Notes: generated by a model from the sequence alone, not told the origin. Positions 8,418 through 17,953 are shown, numbered from the stretch's first letter. The stretch is DNA of 64,000 nt from Streptomyces sp. CB02056 (GCF_001905545.1 NZ_LIPD01000003.1:779147-843146), one strand, 5' to 3'. A program made the numbers and translations.

Positions 8418-9497
8418 GTGAGCAGTGGTACGTCAGCGCAGGGCCCGCGGCTGCGGCCGACCCTCGACGGCATCCCCACGTACAAGCCCGGCAAGCCGGC
8501 CGGCGCCGACGCCTACAAGCTGTCCTCGAACGAGAACCCCTACGAGCCGCTGCCCGGCGTGCTGGAGACGGCGGTCAAGGCGGCCGGCTCGTTCAACCGC
8601 TACCCCGACATGGGCGTCACCGAGCTGACCTCGGTGCTGGCCGAGCGCTTCGGGGTGCCCGCCGAGCACATCGCCACCGGCACCGGCTCGGTCGGCATCG
8701 CCCAGTCGCTGGTGCTCGTCACGGCCGGCCCGGGCGACGAGGTGATCTTCGCCTGGCGCTCCTTCGAGGCGTACCCGATCGTCGCCACCGTCGCCGGGGC
8801 CACCCCCGTCCCGGTGCCGCTCAAGGCGAACGGCGACCACGACCTGGACGCGATGCTCGCCGCGATCACCCCGAACACCCGGCTGGTCTTCGTCTGCAAC
8901 CCCAACAACCCCACCGGCAACGTGATCCACCGCGCCGAGCTGGAGCGCTTCCTGGACGCCGTCCCGGCCGACGTCCTGGTCGTGGTCGACGAGGCCTACA
9001 TCGAGTTCATCCGCGACCCCGAGGTGCCCAACGGCATCGACCTCTACCGGGACCGCCCGAACGTCTGCGTGCTGCGCACCTTCTCCAAGGCGTACGGCCT
9101 GGCGGGCCTGCGGGTCGGCTTCGCGATCGCGCACGAGCCGGTGGCGGCCGCGCTGCGCAAGGTCGCCACCCCGTTCGGCGTGAGCCGGCTCGCCCAGGAC
9201 GCGGCCGTCGCCTCGCTGCGCGCCGAGGAGGCGCTGCTGGAGCGGGTGGAGGCGCTGGTCGAGGAGCGCACCCGGGTGGTGGCCGGGCTGCGCGCCCAGG
9301 GCTGGGAGATCCCGGACTCGCAGGCCAACTTCGTCTGGCTCTGGCTCGGCGACCGCTCGCAGGAGTTCGCCGCCGCGTGCGCCGAGGCCGGCGTGATCGT
9401 GCGGCCGTTCCCGGAGGGCGTGCGGGTGTCGATCGGCGAGGCCGAGGGCAACTCGATCTTCCTGGCGGTGGCGGAGGCCTTCCGCAAGTCGCTCTGA
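8418..9497 (+). CDS. hisC: Histidinol-phosphate/aromatic aminotransferase, HisC-like
   Basis: The 359-residue class I/II PLP aminotransferase transfers an amino group using pyridoxal phosphate. It shows [15 protein letters not shown] at the N-terminus, CNPNNPTGN (substrate/PLP contacts), DEAYIEF (Asp191 to the pyridine N) and [15 protein letters not shown] with the PLP lysine at 224. A GTG at 8418 with GGAG upstream gives the standard HisC length, although the frame is open to 8154. It is not in a his operon. Isolated HisC-type genes often serve as histidinol-phosphate or phenylalanine aminotransferases, so the symbol reflects family only. A strong terminator follows directly. Confidence 0.85.
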   Translation: MSSGTSAQGPRLRPTLDGIPTYKPGKPAGADAYKLSSNENPYEPLPGVLETAVKAAGSFNRYPDMGVTELTSVLAERFGVPAEHIATGTGSVGIAQSLVLVTAGPGDEVIFAWRSFEAYPIVATVAGATPVPVPLKANGDHDLDAMLAAITPNTRLVFVCNPNNPTGNVIHRAELERFLDAVPADVLVVVDEAYIEFIRDPEVPNGIDLYRDRPNVCVLRTFSKAYGLAGLRVGFAIAHEPVAAALRKVATPFGVSRLAQDAAVASLRAEEALLERVEALVEERTRVVAGLRAQGWEIPDSQANFVWLWLGDRSQEFAAACAEAGVIVRPFPEGVRVSIGEAEGNSIFLAVAEAFRKSL

Positions 9498-9512
9498 CTC
9501 TTCCCTTGGGGC

Positions 9513-9550
9513 CCGCAGGGGCGCGTCGGTCCTCCGGCGCGCCCCTGCGG
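9513..9550 (+). terminator. Terminator of the HisC-like gene
   Basis: CCGCAGGGGCGCG and CGCGCCCCTGCGG pair over 13 bp, extended inward by four more pairs, 16 bp after the stop codon. Confidence 0.7.
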
Positions 9551-9821
9551 CGTTCCCGCGCGGGTGCCCCCGTGGCGCCGCGCGCCTCCCCGAAGCTCCC
9601 GGCAGCTCCTCGCGCCTCCGTGAGAACGTCCTCAGAACGCCCTCCCGGATGGCTGGAGATCGCTGGGAGCCCGCTGGGAGTTGGCCCAACGGCCGCCCAC
9701 GGGACGGCCAAGGCGCCCGCACGGGACGGGTGTTCTGTCCGCAATGCCCGGATCCGGCCGGTCAGGCTTCTCCCAGCCGCCGCCCAGCACGACGCAAGAG
9801 CCCGCCGGGAAGCTGTCCGCC
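9551..9821. other. Leader region of the efflux operon
   Basis: No gene is convincing here. The frame of the adaptor is open back to 9681 with in-frame ATGs at 9744 and 9681. The DNA has short direct repeats (CGCTGGGAG twice, CACGGGACGG twice). The promoter of the efflux operon must lie here but is not clear by eye. Confidence 0.4.
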
Positions 9822-11204
9822 ATGAAGGTGCTCCCACGGCGGCGAGGCGCCGTCCTCGTCAACTCCGCGCTCGGCGTGGCCCTGCTGGGCGGCGCCGCCC
9901 TGGTGTACGCCACGGTCAGCGGCAGCTCCGGCCCGGCTTCCGCGAAGCCCGTGGCCCGTACCGCCACGGTGTCCAAGGGCACCGTCCTGGCCACCGTGTC
10001 CGGAACCGGCACCCTGGTCTCACCGACCGACGCGGCCCAGGACTTCACCACCGGTGGCAAGCTCACCGCGGTGAAGGTCGCGGTCGGGGACGCCGTGCAG
10101 AAGGGCCAGGTGCTCGCCACCGTCGACACCACGGCGGCCCAGCAGCAGGTGGACGCGGCCCAGGCCGCGCTCACCACGGCCCAGGCCAACCTCACCAAGG
10201 CCCAGGCCGGGGTCACCACCACGACCACCGAGCAGCTGCCGGGCGCCACCTCCGCCGCCACCCCCGGCGGCGGGGCCGGCAGCGGTGGACGCGGGGCGGG
10301 CGGGAGCAGTACGCCCGCCCCGCAGACCACCACCGTCACCACCACCAAGGTCGACGACGCGGCCGTGGCCCAGGCCCAGCAGCAGGTCGCCACCGCGCAG
10401 ACCAACCTGGCCAACGCCCAGGCGGCGCTGGCCGGCACCACCCTGACCGCCTCGGTGGACGGCACGGTCGCCTCGGTCTCCGGCAAGGTCGGCGACACCG
10501 TCGGGGCCACCGGCTCCGGCGCCTCCGCCTCGTCCTCCTCCGGCAAGTCCACCGGGACCGGCACGGGTTCGGCGGCCGCCCCGAGCGGCTTCATCGTGCT
10601 CACCAACCCGACCGGGATGCAGGTCACCGCGAACTTCTCCGAGCTCGACTCGCTCAAGCTGAAGAAGGGCGAGGCGGCCACCGTCACCCTGAACGCGCAG
10701 TCCGACACCAAGCTCAACGCGACCGTCCTGTCGGTCAGTTCGCTGCCCACCGGCAGCGGCTCCGGCGGCGCGGCCGGCTCCGCCGCCGTCCAGTACGCGG
10801 CCACGCTGCAGATCACCGGCGACACCAGCACGCTGCGCACCGGCCTCAGCGCCACCGTCCAGGTGATCACCGGCGAGGCCGACAACGCGCTCTCGCTGCC
10901 CACCTCCGCGCTGTCCGGCACCGGCACCTCGCGCACCGCGACCCTGGTGCAGCCGGACGGCGCCTCCGAGCGGGTCACCGTCGGGGTCGGGGTCGAGGGC
11001 GACAGCACGGTGCAGGTGGTCTCCGGGCTGAAGGAGGGCGACAAGGTCGAACTTCCCACCACCAGCGGCGGGAACGGCTTCCCGAACGCCTCCTTCCCGG
11101 GCCTCGGCGGCAACCGGGGCGGGGCCGGCGGCGGGGTCTTCCCGGGCGGTTCCGGTGGCGGTGGCGGCACCGCTGGCGGGGCCGGTCGCGGCGGCAAGGG
11201 CTGA
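9822..11204 (+). CDS. Efflux membrane-fusion (adaptor) protein, HlyD/MacA-like
   Basis: The chosen ATG at 9822 gives 460 residues that start with a basic N-terminus and one membrane helix (VLVNSALGVALLGGAALVYATV). Then come a lipoyl-type half motif (GKLTAVKVAVGDAVQKGQVLATVD) and a coiled-coil hairpin of AQAALTTAQANLTKAQAG type, split by a Gly/Thr-rich insert. A second lipoyl half, a beta-barrel and a Gly-rich C-terminus (GGGVFPGG...) complete the protein. In Gram-positive bacteria such adaptors pair with MacB-type ABC transporters, as here, where the ATPase and permease follow directly. In-frame ATGs at 9744 and 9681 are alternatives. The exported substrate is unknown. Confidence 0.85.
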   Translation: MKVLPRRRGAVLVNSALGVALLGGAALVYATVSGSSGPASAKPVARTATVSKGTVLATVSGTGTLVSPTDAAQDFTTGGKLTAVKVAVGDAVQKGQVLATVDTTAAQQQVDAAQAALTTAQANLTKAQAGVTTTTTEQLPGATSAATPGGGAGSGGRGAGGSSTPAPQTTTVTTTKVDDAAVAQAQQQVATAQTNLANAQAALAGTTLTASVDGTVASVSGKVGDTVGATGSGASASSSSGKSTGTGTGSAAAPSGFIVLTNPTGMQVTANFSELDSLKLKKGEAATVTLNAQSDTKLNATVLSVSSLPTGSGSGGAAGSAAVQYAATLQITGDTSTLRTGLSATVQVITGEADNALSLPTSALSGTGTSRTATLVQPDGASERVTVGVGVEGDSTVQVVSGLKEGDKVELPTTSGGNGFPNASFPGLGGNRGGAGGGVFPGGSGGGGGTAGGAGRGGKG

Positions 11205-11207
11205 GTC

Positions 11208-12064
<857 letters not shown>

Positions 12065-12068
<4 letters not shown>

Positions 12069-13276
12069 TCCTCTGGCAGACGCTCCGCTTCGCGGTCGGC
12101 GGCCTGGCCGCCAACAAGGTGCGCTCGGCGCTCACCATGCTCGGCGTGCTGATCGGCGTGGCCTCGGTGATCCTGCTGCTGGCGGTCGGCAACGGCTCGT
12201 CGGTGGCGGTGAAGGACTCGATCACCTCGCTCGGCACCAATTCCCTGACGGTCAGCTCCGGTTCGGCCAACGGCGGCTCCCGGGCCACCTCCTCGGTGAG
12301 GAAGCTGACGGTCGCCGACGCCAAGGCGCTGGTGAGCGACACCGACGCGGGGGCGATCAGGTCGGTCGCCCCGGTGGTCACCACCAGCGGCACCGCGCTG
12401 TACGGGAACATCTCGTACAGCCCCGGCTCGATCGTCGGCACCTACCCGTCGTACTTCGAGACCGCCAACCAGAAGGTCGCGCACGGCGAGTACTTCACCG
12501 ACGACGACGTGCTCGACTCGCGCAAGGTCGCGGTGCTCGGCGCGACGACGGCCAAGCAGCTGTTCGACACCGAGAACCCGGTCGGCAAGTCCGTGGTGCT
12601 GGGCGGCACGCCGTTCACCGTGGTCGGCGTGCTCCAGGCCAAGGGCGGCAGCGGCTTCACCGACCCGGACGACGTCGTCATCGCCCCGCTGCCGACGGTG
12701 CAGAACGCCTTCACCGGCTTCGGCTCCGTCAACCAGATCCTGGTCCAGGCCGTGAACGCGGACAGCACCACGGCCGCCCAGTCCGAGATCACCCGCGTCC
12801 TGCTCGGCACGCACGCGATCGCCGACCCCGCCAAGGCGGACTTCCGGATCACCAGCCAGGCCTCCCTGCTCACCGCGAGGGAGAGCACGACGAAGACCTT
12901 CACCGTGCTGCTCGGCGCGGTGGCCGCGATCTCGCTGCTGGTCGGCGGGATCGGGATCACCAACATCATGCTGGTGACGGTCACCGAGCGGACCAGGGAG
13001 ATCGGCATCCGCAAGGCGCTCGGTGCCCCGCGCGCGGTGATCCTCGGGCAGTTCCTCACCGAGTCGACGCTGCTCTCGGTGATCGGCGCGGGGTTGGGCG
13101 TGGCCGCCGGAATCGCCGGCTCGCACTTCAGCATCGTCGGCATCAAACCCGTGGTGATCCCCGAATCGGTGCTCGGCGCCTTCGCCATCGCCGTCGCCAT
13201 CGGGCTGTTCTTCGGCAGCTACCCCGCCAACCGGGCCGCCTCGCTGCGGCCGATCGACGCCCTCCGGCACGAGTAG
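12065..13276 (+). CDS. ABC transporter permease, MacB/FtsX type
   Basis: The 403-residue permease begins at a GTG overlapping the ATPase stop. It shows the MacB layout. The first membrane helix with an adjacent elbow is NKVRSALTMLGVLIGVASVILLLAV. A large extracellular domain (about 50-280) contains the MacB_PCD motifs (GTNSLTV, KVAVLGATTAKQLF, FTVVGVL). A C-terminal FtsX bundle of three helices has the conserved GGIGITNIMLVTVTERTREIGIRKALGAP. It exports substrate by mechanotransmission together with the adaptor and ATPase. Confidence 0.93.
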
Positions 13277-13288
13277 GACTCCACTGTC

Positions 13289-13951
13289 ATGAGCAAAGAG
13301 ATCGCCACCGTCGGGCCCGGAACCCCCGCCGAGCAGGTCGCCCTCCTCGCCACCCCGCCGGACGCGCGGGACGTGAGCGCCGAACTGGCCGCGCCGCCGA
13401 GGCGGAAGCTGCCCTGGCTCAGCCTGGTGCTGGCGGGCGGCGTGATCGCCACCGGGGCGTTCGCGGGCGGGGTCTGGTACCAGCAGAACAACGGGCCGAC
13501 GGGCGGCGGGAAGTCCTCCGCCCGGCCGGCGGCCGCCGCTGCTGCTCAGGGAGGTGGCTACGGGCAGGGGCAGGGCGGCTCCCGCCGTGGGGGCCAGGGC
13601 GCTGGGCAGGGCGCTGGGCAGGGCGGGCAGGGGCAGGGCGGGCAGGCCGGCTTCGCCCGGGGCACGGTCAAGGCCGTCGACGGCAACACCGTCTACCTGA
13701 CCGACACCAACGGCAACACCATCAAGGTCACCACCGGCGACGCGACAAAGGTCCAGCTCAACAAGGAGGGCAAGGTCGGGGACCTGCAGCCCGGCCAGAG
13801 CGTGACGGTCGTCGGCACCCCCGACGCCAACGGTGGCTACACCGCCAGCCAGCTGGTCGAAGGCGCCGCCGGCGGTGGCTTCGGCGGTGGCTTTGGTGGT
13901 GGAGGCGGCGGTGCCGGTGGCGGCGCCCCCAGGAACCCGTCCGGCGGCTGA
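13289..13951 (+). CDS. Single-pass secreted protein, DUF5666-like, efflux operon partner
   Basis: The 220-residue protein has a cytoplasmic stretch of about 45 residues, one membrane helix (LPWLSLVLAGGVIATGAFAGGVWY), and a Gly/Gln-rich linker (GGQGAGQGAGQGGQGQGGQ). A small beta domain follows (FARGTVKAVDGNTVYLTDTNGNTIKV ... LQPGQSVTVVGTPDANG), resembling the DUF5666/OB-like repeats found in secreted actinobacterial proteins. The C-terminus is Gly-rich. It starts 12 bp after the permease and is the last gene of the operon. Its placement suggests an accessory role at the cell surface next to the efflux complex; this is inference. Confidence 0.8.
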   Translation: MSKEIATVGPGTPAEQVALLATPPDARDVSAELAAPPRRKLPWLSLVLAGGVIATGAFAGGVWYQQNNGPTGGGKSSARPAAAAAAQGGGYGQGQGGSRRGGQGAGQGAGQGGQGQGGQAGFARGTVKAVDGNTVYLTDTNGNTIKVTTGDATKVQLNKEGKVGDLQPGQSVTVVGTPDANGGYTASQLVEGAAGGGFGGGFGGGGGGAGGGAPRNPSGG

Positions 13952-13973
13952 CCCGGAGCCGACGGACGCCGCG

Positions 13974-14004
13974 AGGCCCTCGCCCCTTCGGTGGGCGAGG
14001 GCCT
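13974..14004 (+). terminator. Terminator of the efflux operon
   Basis: AGGCCCTCGCCC and GGGCGAGGGCCT form a 12-bp perfect stem with a 7-nt loop containing TTCGG, 22 bp after the last stop. It also separates the operon from the convergent AbaA-like genes. Confidence 0.75.
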
Positions 14005-14034
14005 TCGCATGTGTTCAGCGCGGTTCGAGGAGGC

Positions 14035-14286
14035 TCACCGCTCCCACGCCGCCTCCCGGTCCAGGTCCCGCAGCAGGTGGAGGAGGTTGACGAGGGTGCT
14101 CACGGGCGCGTTGCCGAAGTCGACGAGGAGACGCCCGTCGAGGATCGTCTCGCCCGCCGAGGCCGAGCCCCAGAGCAGCCCGTACGGGAGGCCCCGACGG
14201 TGCAACTCCCCGAGCAGGCCGGTGATGTGCGGGGCGGCGAAGTTCCGCATCCGGGGGTCGTCGGGGGCGATCGGTTCGCGGGTCAC
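14035..14286 (-). CDS. Small hypothetical protein coupled to AbaA-like ATPase
   Basis: The 83-residue ORF starts at a GTG (14286) that overlaps the stop of the upstream ATPase by 4 nt, so the two are translationally coupled. The sequence (ITGLLGELHRRGLPYGLLWG, ILDGRLLVDFGNAPVSTLVNLLHLL) has a mixed alpha/beta look and no signal or membrane segment. Small proteins of this kind accompany HATPase genes in WhiJ/AbaA-type loci. No biochemical function is known to me. Confidence 0.65.
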   Translation of the reverse strand: MTREPIAPDDPRMRNFAAPHITGLLGELHRRGLPYGLLWGSASAGETILDGRLLVDFGNAPVSTLVNLLHLLRDLDREAAWER

Positions 14287-14645
14287 GCGGCGGAGTCCAG
14301 CTCGTACCAGACCGTCTTGCCACGCTCCTGGGGGTCGACGCCCCAGCGGTGGGTGAGCCCGGCGACGAGCTGGAGGCCCCGGCCGGACTCGGCGAGCAGG
14401 GAGAGGGGCTTCTCCTGGGGGAGCAGGGCGCTCTCGTCCGCGACGCAGACCCGGAGGGTGTCGACGTCGAGGGAGAAGTAGACGACGGGCGAGGCGGTAC
14501 CGGCGTGCCGCCACGCGTTGACGATGAGTTCGCTGAGGGCGAGTTCGGCGTTGAAGATGGTCTCGGTGTCCCAGGAGGCGCGGGTCAGGGCACTCCGCAG
14601 GGCCTGCCGGGTGAGGGTGAGGGAGGGGGTGTTCAAGGTGCACAC
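14283..14645 (-). CDS. ATP-binding protein, anti-sigma/AbaA-like HATPase
   Basis: The 120-residue GHKL ATPase starts at a GTG with a GGAGG site 5 nt upstream. Motifs are ELALSELIVNAWRHAG (N-box), LRVCVADES (G1, here DES instead of DxG) and GRGLQLVAGLTHRWGV (G2, Mg/ATP lid). It is a single-domain ATPase like SpoIIAB/RsbW or Streptomyces AbaA-type proteins. The divergent WhiJ-like HTH and DUF397 genes make this an AbaA/WhiJ-type locus; such loci influence antibiotic production and sporulation in Streptomyces. The partner protein is unknown. Confidence 0.85.
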   Translation of the reverse strand: MCTLNTPSLTLTRQALRSALTRASWDTETIFNAELALSELIVNAWRHAGTASPVVYFSLDVDTLRVCVADESALLPQEKPLSLLAESGRGLQLVAGLTHRWGVDPQERGKTVWYELDSAA

Positions 14646-14863
14646 GGGAACCTCCGAGAGGTATGGGTGTGGAGGGGGAGAGCCGCGAGCCGGACCAGGG
14701 CGTGGCCGCTCTTCGGCCAGAGGGCAGCAGGCGCCTACTGCCCTGAACCAAGGCGTGTCTGACGATCCATCGGATCGTTCTGAGGGTGACGATAGCGTGA
14801 GGCGCCACAGATTTGTGGCGATCCACGCGAAGTTCCCCCGAACGGGGCTGGCAGACTGGACCC

Positions 14864-15730
14864 ATGGCCCTTCGATCGAACCCGACGCTTCGCCAGTTGA
14901 GGTTGGGTGCCGAACTTCGCAGGATGCGGGAACAGGCCGGCCTCGGCGGCAGCCAGCTCGCCCGCGCACTGGGCATCAACCCCGCCCACGTGACGCAGAT
15001 GGAGAGCGGCAAGACCGGCATCAGCGTCGAACGCCTGCGCACGATCGCGGCGTTGTGCATGTGCGTCAACGAGCCCCTGATCGACGCGCTCGCGGACATC
15101 ATCACGGACCGCGACAAGGGAGGCTGGTGGGAGGAGTACCGGGGGAACCTTTCGCAGGACTTCCTCGAAGTTGCTGAGATCGAGGCTCACGCACGGGCGC
15201 TCTCGGTCTACACGATGGCCTTCATCCATGGGCTGCTTCAGACCAACACCTATGCCTCAGCCGTCTTCGCTCGCTCCTATCCGCCTCTGCCGGGGCACGA
15301 GGTCGACCTGAGAGCCTCCTTCCGCCTGCGGCGTCAGCACATCATCCGTTCTGAGGCGACTCCGTACACCGCATACATCCATGAAGCGGCGCTGCGGATG
15401 CAGTTCGGCGGGGCAAAGGTCCAAGCCGAGCAACTCGGCGCCCTTGTCGAGGCCTCAGAGCGGCCCAACATCTCCATCCGAGTCGTGCTGTTCGACGTCG
15501 ACATGATCCCGCTGCCCAACGAGAACTTCACGTACGTCGAGGGTCCGGTTCAGGAACTCGACACGGTTCAGTCGGACTCGGGTGTCGGAAACCTTCTCTT
15601 CGATGCCCCGGCTCACACGGCCAGGTTTCGGTCGCTGCTCGCCCGGATCGGTTCGGCTGCTCTCTCGGGGGAGGAGTCCCGAGAGTTTATTCGCTCCATC
15701 AAGAAGGACATGGAAAGTAAATATGCGTAA
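14864..15730 (+). CDS. WhiJ/Scr1-type HTH regulator with DUF5753
   Basis: The 288-residue protein has an N-terminal XRE HTH (AELRRMREQAGLGGSQLARALG, HVTQMESGKTGISVERL) and a DUF5753 ligand-sensing domain (about 100-280, ALSVYTMAFIHGLLQTNTYASAVF). A conserved C-terminal helix ends the protein. The start ATG (14864) is well placed. Its last 8 nt overlap the DUF397 gene. In known systems the HTH protein represses and the small DUF397 partner modulates it. A/T-ending codons are more frequent than in neighbouring genes, suggesting acquisition or weak expression. Confidence 0.9.
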   Translation: MALRSNPTLRQLRLGAELRRMREQAGLGGSQLARALGINPAHVTQMESGKTGISVERLRTIAALCMCVNEPLIDALADIITDRDKGGWWEEYRGNLSQDFLEVAEIEAHARALSVYTMAFIHGLLQTNTYASAVFARSYPPLPGHEVDLRASFRLRRQHIIRSEATPYTAYIHEAALRMQFGGAKVQAEQLGALVEASERPNISIRVVLFDVDMIPLPNENFTYVEGPVQELDTVQSDSGVGNLLFDAPAHTARFRSLLARIGSAALSGEESREFIRSIKKDMESKYA

Positions 15731-15926
15731 CTCCACCTGGCAGAAGTCCAGTTTCTCGGGCTCGAACGCAGACTGTGTTGAGGTGCGAGCCGATGCTGGT
15801 GTGATCGAACTCCGGGAGTCCGACGAGGGCGACGTCATCGTCCGCACCACCGCCCGCAACTTCGCCGCGTTCCTCCAGGGCACTCAGGCGGGCGAGTTCG
15901 ACCACCTGGTGACCATCACCGCCTAG
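15723..15926 (+). CDS. DUF397 protein, partner of the WhiJ-like regulator
   Basis: The 67-residue protein has the standard DUF397 pattern: MRNSTWQKSSFSGSNADCVEV at the start, then IELRESDEGDVIVR, then a C-terminal FAAFLQG helix. The ATG overlaps the regulator's stop by 8 nt. Family members bind or antagonise the neighbouring HTH regulator. Confidence 0.92.
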   Translation: MRNSTWQKSSFSGSNADCVEVRADAGVIELRESDEGDVIVRTTARNFAAFLQGTQAGEFDHLVTITA

Positions 15927-15934
15927 CGAACTGT

Positions 15935-15970
15935 CCGGCGGCCCCTTGCTCCTCCGCAAGGGGCCGCCGG
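15935..15970 (+). terminator. Terminator of the WhiJ/DUF397 unit
   Basis: CCGGCGGCCCCTTG and CAAGGGGCCGCCGG give a 14-bp perfect stem with an 8-nt loop, 9 bp after the DUF397 stop. Confidence 0.8.
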
Positions 15971-15976
15971 CGTGCT

Positions 15977-16075
15977 TCAGAAGTGGTCGGGGCCCGACCC
16001 TGCCACCGCGAACTCCACTCCGCCGTCGACCAGTTCGGCGTCCCGGACCGGATGACCCCCGATCCAGGCCGGGGT
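15977..16075 (-). pseudogene. Possible DUF397 C-terminal remnant
   Basis: Minus-strand translation gives GGHPVRDAELVDGGVEFAV and ends GSGPDHF-stop. The VRDxxxxDGxVxF spacing resembles the C-terminal half of DUF397 proteins. There is no start codon, and an in-frame TGA lies just upstream, so if real it is a fragment. The match is by eye and weak. Confidence 0.3.
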
Positions 16076-16097
16076 GCGGTCCGTCCCTCTCCCGCGC

Positions 16098-16472
16098 CTA
16101 CGGCTGGATCACGAAATACACCACGAAGCCCGCGGTCACGCACAGGAAGAACTGCACCATGAAGCCCCAGGTGAGCGGCACTTCGTCCCTGTCGCCCGCC
16201 AGTTGCAGGCGCGCCATCCTCCCGAGGTGCCCGGCCGTTCCCAGCGTCAGCGACAGCATCGCCAGCGCGTACATCGACAGCGCGCCGGCCGAGGTCGTCC
16301 CGTTCATGTGGGAGCGCCCGACCAGGAAGAGCGCTCCGACCAGCGGCGCCAGGGCAACCATGATCCGGTACTGCCGGGTCACCTGCGGCGGTATCGCCAT
16401 CGCCCAGAACAGCACCGTCGTCAGCACGACGATCCACCACCAGGTGGCCACGCTCAAGCCCAGTGGAGTCAT
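16098..16472 (-). CDS. Four-helix membrane protein, hypothetical
   Basis: From the ATG at 16472, preceded by a G-rich ribosome site, the 124-residue protein has four predicted membrane helices: WWWIVVLTTVLFWAMAI, MVALAPLVGALFLVG, AGALSMYALAMLSLTLGT and FMVQFFLCVTAGFVVYFV. No conserved catalytic motif is seen. A GTG at 16487 is an alternative start. Function not recognised. Confidence 0.7.
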   Translation of the reverse strand: MTPLGLSVATWWWIVVLTTVLFWAMAIPPQVTRQYRIMVALAPLVGALFLVGRSHMNGTTSAGALSMYALAMLSLTLGTAGHLGRMARLQLAGDRDEVPLTWGFMVQFFLCVTAGFVVYFVIQP

Positions 16473-16620
16473 GCCCCCACCCCCCACATCACGGACGTTC
16501 GCTCACGTCCACTGACGATCACACTATCCAGACCAGCCCCTGCCCCGCGCCGCCCGGACCCCGCAAGATCCCGCCCGGTCCCCTGCCGGTTCCCGGCAAG
16601 AACCCGATAAGACCCGGCAC

Positions 16621-16645
16621 AGGAAGTCGGCCGGCCCGACTTCCT
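16621..16645. repeat. Short palindrome sharing the AGGAAGTCGG core
   Basis: AGGAAGTCGG and CCGACTTCCT pair perfectly over 10 bp with a 5-nt loop. The same ten bases form the outer ends of the inverted-repeat element at 17521-17712, so both appear to belong to one repeat family. Confidence 0.6.
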
Positions 16646-16699
16646 ACGCACCGCCTCCGCCCCGGCGGCCCCTCCTGCCGGTGCCGCTACGGTTCCGGC

Positions 16700-16993
16700 A
16701 TGGGAAAGCGGGAGCCGTACTGGCGCAGACTTGGCACTCCGGCGATGCTCGTCCTGTACCGGACCCCGAACCGGTGGCGGTACGCCGTCTACTTCACCGG
16801 ACCGGGCGGCATTGCCGACGGGGGACTCGACGAACCCGCGCCCTCCTGCGAGCCCGTGATCGCGCAGACGGCCATGCACCGCAAGGCCGAGGAGCTCACC
16901 CACCGCACACTCGAGGTCACCTGGCAGGAGGCCGACCAAGACGGCTGCTGGACCGGAGTCATCACCAACCCGGGTCCACTGCCCGCTTCATAA
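16700..16993 (+). CDS. Hypothetical protein
   Basis: The 97-residue ORF (MGKREPYWRRLGTPAMLVLYRT, then WRYAVYFTGPGGIADGGLDEP and a helix MHRKAEELTHRTLEVTW) has balanced composition and sense-strand GC-skewed codons. It has no signal peptide or membrane segment. It looks like a small soluble alpha/beta protein. No family is recognised. Confidence 0.6.
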   Translation: MGKREPYWRRLGTPAMLVLYRTPNRWRYAVYFTGPGGIADGGLDEPAPSCEPVIAQTAMHRKAEELTHRTLEVTWQEADQDGCWTGVITNPGPLPAS

Positions 16994-17030
16994 GTGGGGC
17001 TGGACCCACCCCCTTGTGGGGCTGGACCCA
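16994..17030. promoter_or_regulatory. Paired 15-bp direct repeats upstream of a membrane gene
   Basis: GTGGGGCTGGACCCA occurs twice (16994-17008 and 17016-17030), 22 bp apart start to start, or two helical turns. It lies 62 bp before the next start codon. A regulator site is the simplest reading; the protein that binds is unknown. Confidence 0.45.
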
Positions 17031-17091
17031 TACTCGGCCGCGCGTCCGCTCCGTAGCGTCGTTCCCACAACGACACGGAGGGGAAAGAACC

Positions 17092-17493
17092 ATGGCGCCC
17101 ACGGCCCACCAGTCCACCTTCACCACGGTGAAGAAGTGCATCACGCTCTTCGGCCTAGCCGGTGCCATCGTCCTCGGCACGGTCGCCGTGATGGCGTCCA
17201 TCGGCCACCCGACGACCCCGTTCATGTGGATCCGCGGCGTCATCTTCCTCGCCGTCGCCCCGTACCTCCACCGGCTGGCCACCCGCGCCGCCGACGGCTC
17301 TGCCAAGGCCTTCGACCGCGTCCGCACCCTCTCCACCGTGATGCCGATCGCCATCATCGCCGTGGACCTCATCCCCGGCCTCTGCCCGCCCTGGTACGCC
17401 GTCCTCCAGGGCCTCTCCGCCCTCGCCCTCCTCGCCGTCGCCATCCTCACCCGCACCCCCGCCCTGCGCGCCGCCTTCCCCAACGCCGACTGA
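17092..17493 (+). CDS. Four-helix membrane protein, hypothetical
   Basis: The 133-residue protein starts at an ATG with a strong GGAGGGGAAAG ribosome site. It has four hydrophobic helices: CITLFGLAGAIVLGTVAVMA, FMWIRGVIFLAVAPYL, VMPIAIIAVDLIPGL and LQGLSALALLAVAILT. The layout resembles small integral membrane proteins often found beside PadR or HTH regulators in Streptomyces, but none is adjacent here. Paired direct repeats in front suggest regulated expression. Function unknown. Confidence 0.75.
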   Translation: MAPTAHQSTFTTVKKCITLFGLAGAIVLGTVAVMASIGHPTTPFMWIRGVIFLAVAPYLHRLATRAADGSAKAFDRVRTLSTVMPIAIIAVDLIPGLCPPWYAVLQGLSALALLAVAILTRTPALRAAFPNAD

Positions 17494-17520
17494 ACCCCCA
17501 CCCCCACCCCCACCCCGACT

Positions 17521-17712
17521 CGGCGCAGGAAGTCGGCCGTTCGACTCTGCTGGCAAAGTCGCGGGCTGGTTCTGTGGTATTGCGACAGGTTTGTCTCACG
17601 ATATGAGACCACAGGATGGGCGCTTCCAGCTGTTTTGTCACGAAGTGCTCGCTGCGACATACCCGGCAAATCGACTTCGCCAGCAGAGTCGCCGTTCCGA
17701 CTTCCTGCGCCG
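17521..17712. mobile_element. Miniature inverted-repeat (MITE-like) element
   Basis: The ends form a 41-bp terminal inverted repeat. The outer 16 bp are perfect (CGGCGCAGGAAGTCGG). A 6-bp unpaired segment follows, then 19 bp with one mismatch (left GACTCTGCTGGCAAAGTCG). The roughly 110-bp core is AT-richer than its surroundings, contains a nested hairpin (GTCTCA/TGAGAC inside CTGTGGT/ACCACAG) and has no ORF. The element fills most of the 460-bp gap 17494-17953. No target-site duplication is obvious. Confidence 0.65.
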
Positions 17713-17720
17713 GTAGCCCT

Positions 17721-17759
17721 ACCCGTCGGCTCCTCGCTCCCCGCAAGGAGCCGCCGGGT
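17721..17759. terminator. Hairpin next to the MITE-like element
   Basis: ACCCG-CGGCTCCT pairs with AGGAGCCG-CGGGT over 13 bp with one mismatched pair and an 11-nt loop. It probably ends transcription reading rightward across the element. Confidence 0.5.
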
Positions 17760-17842
17760 GGGGATGTTCGTTTCCTCTTGGCGTGGGGCGGAGCCAATGT
17801 CCTTGCAGGAGCGTGTTGTTGGTCGGGAGGCCTCGCGATCTT

Positions 17843-17866
17843 GATCTTTAGTCCGATACGGGAATA
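17843..17866. repeat. 24-bp motif, copy 1 (before the DUF6879 operon)
   Basis: This begins GATCTTTAGTC and ends GGAATA. It matches the segment 19510-19533 at 19 of 24 positions without gaps. It lies 88 bp upstream of the operon start codon. Confidence 0.45.
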
Positions 17867-17953
17867 CCTCCCTTCCGTCGTGGACAGCCGCTGACCAGCC
17901 CTCTAGCGTCGTGCCCAGGTGCTCTGGCAGGACCGCTCTCCAAGGGGGTTGAG

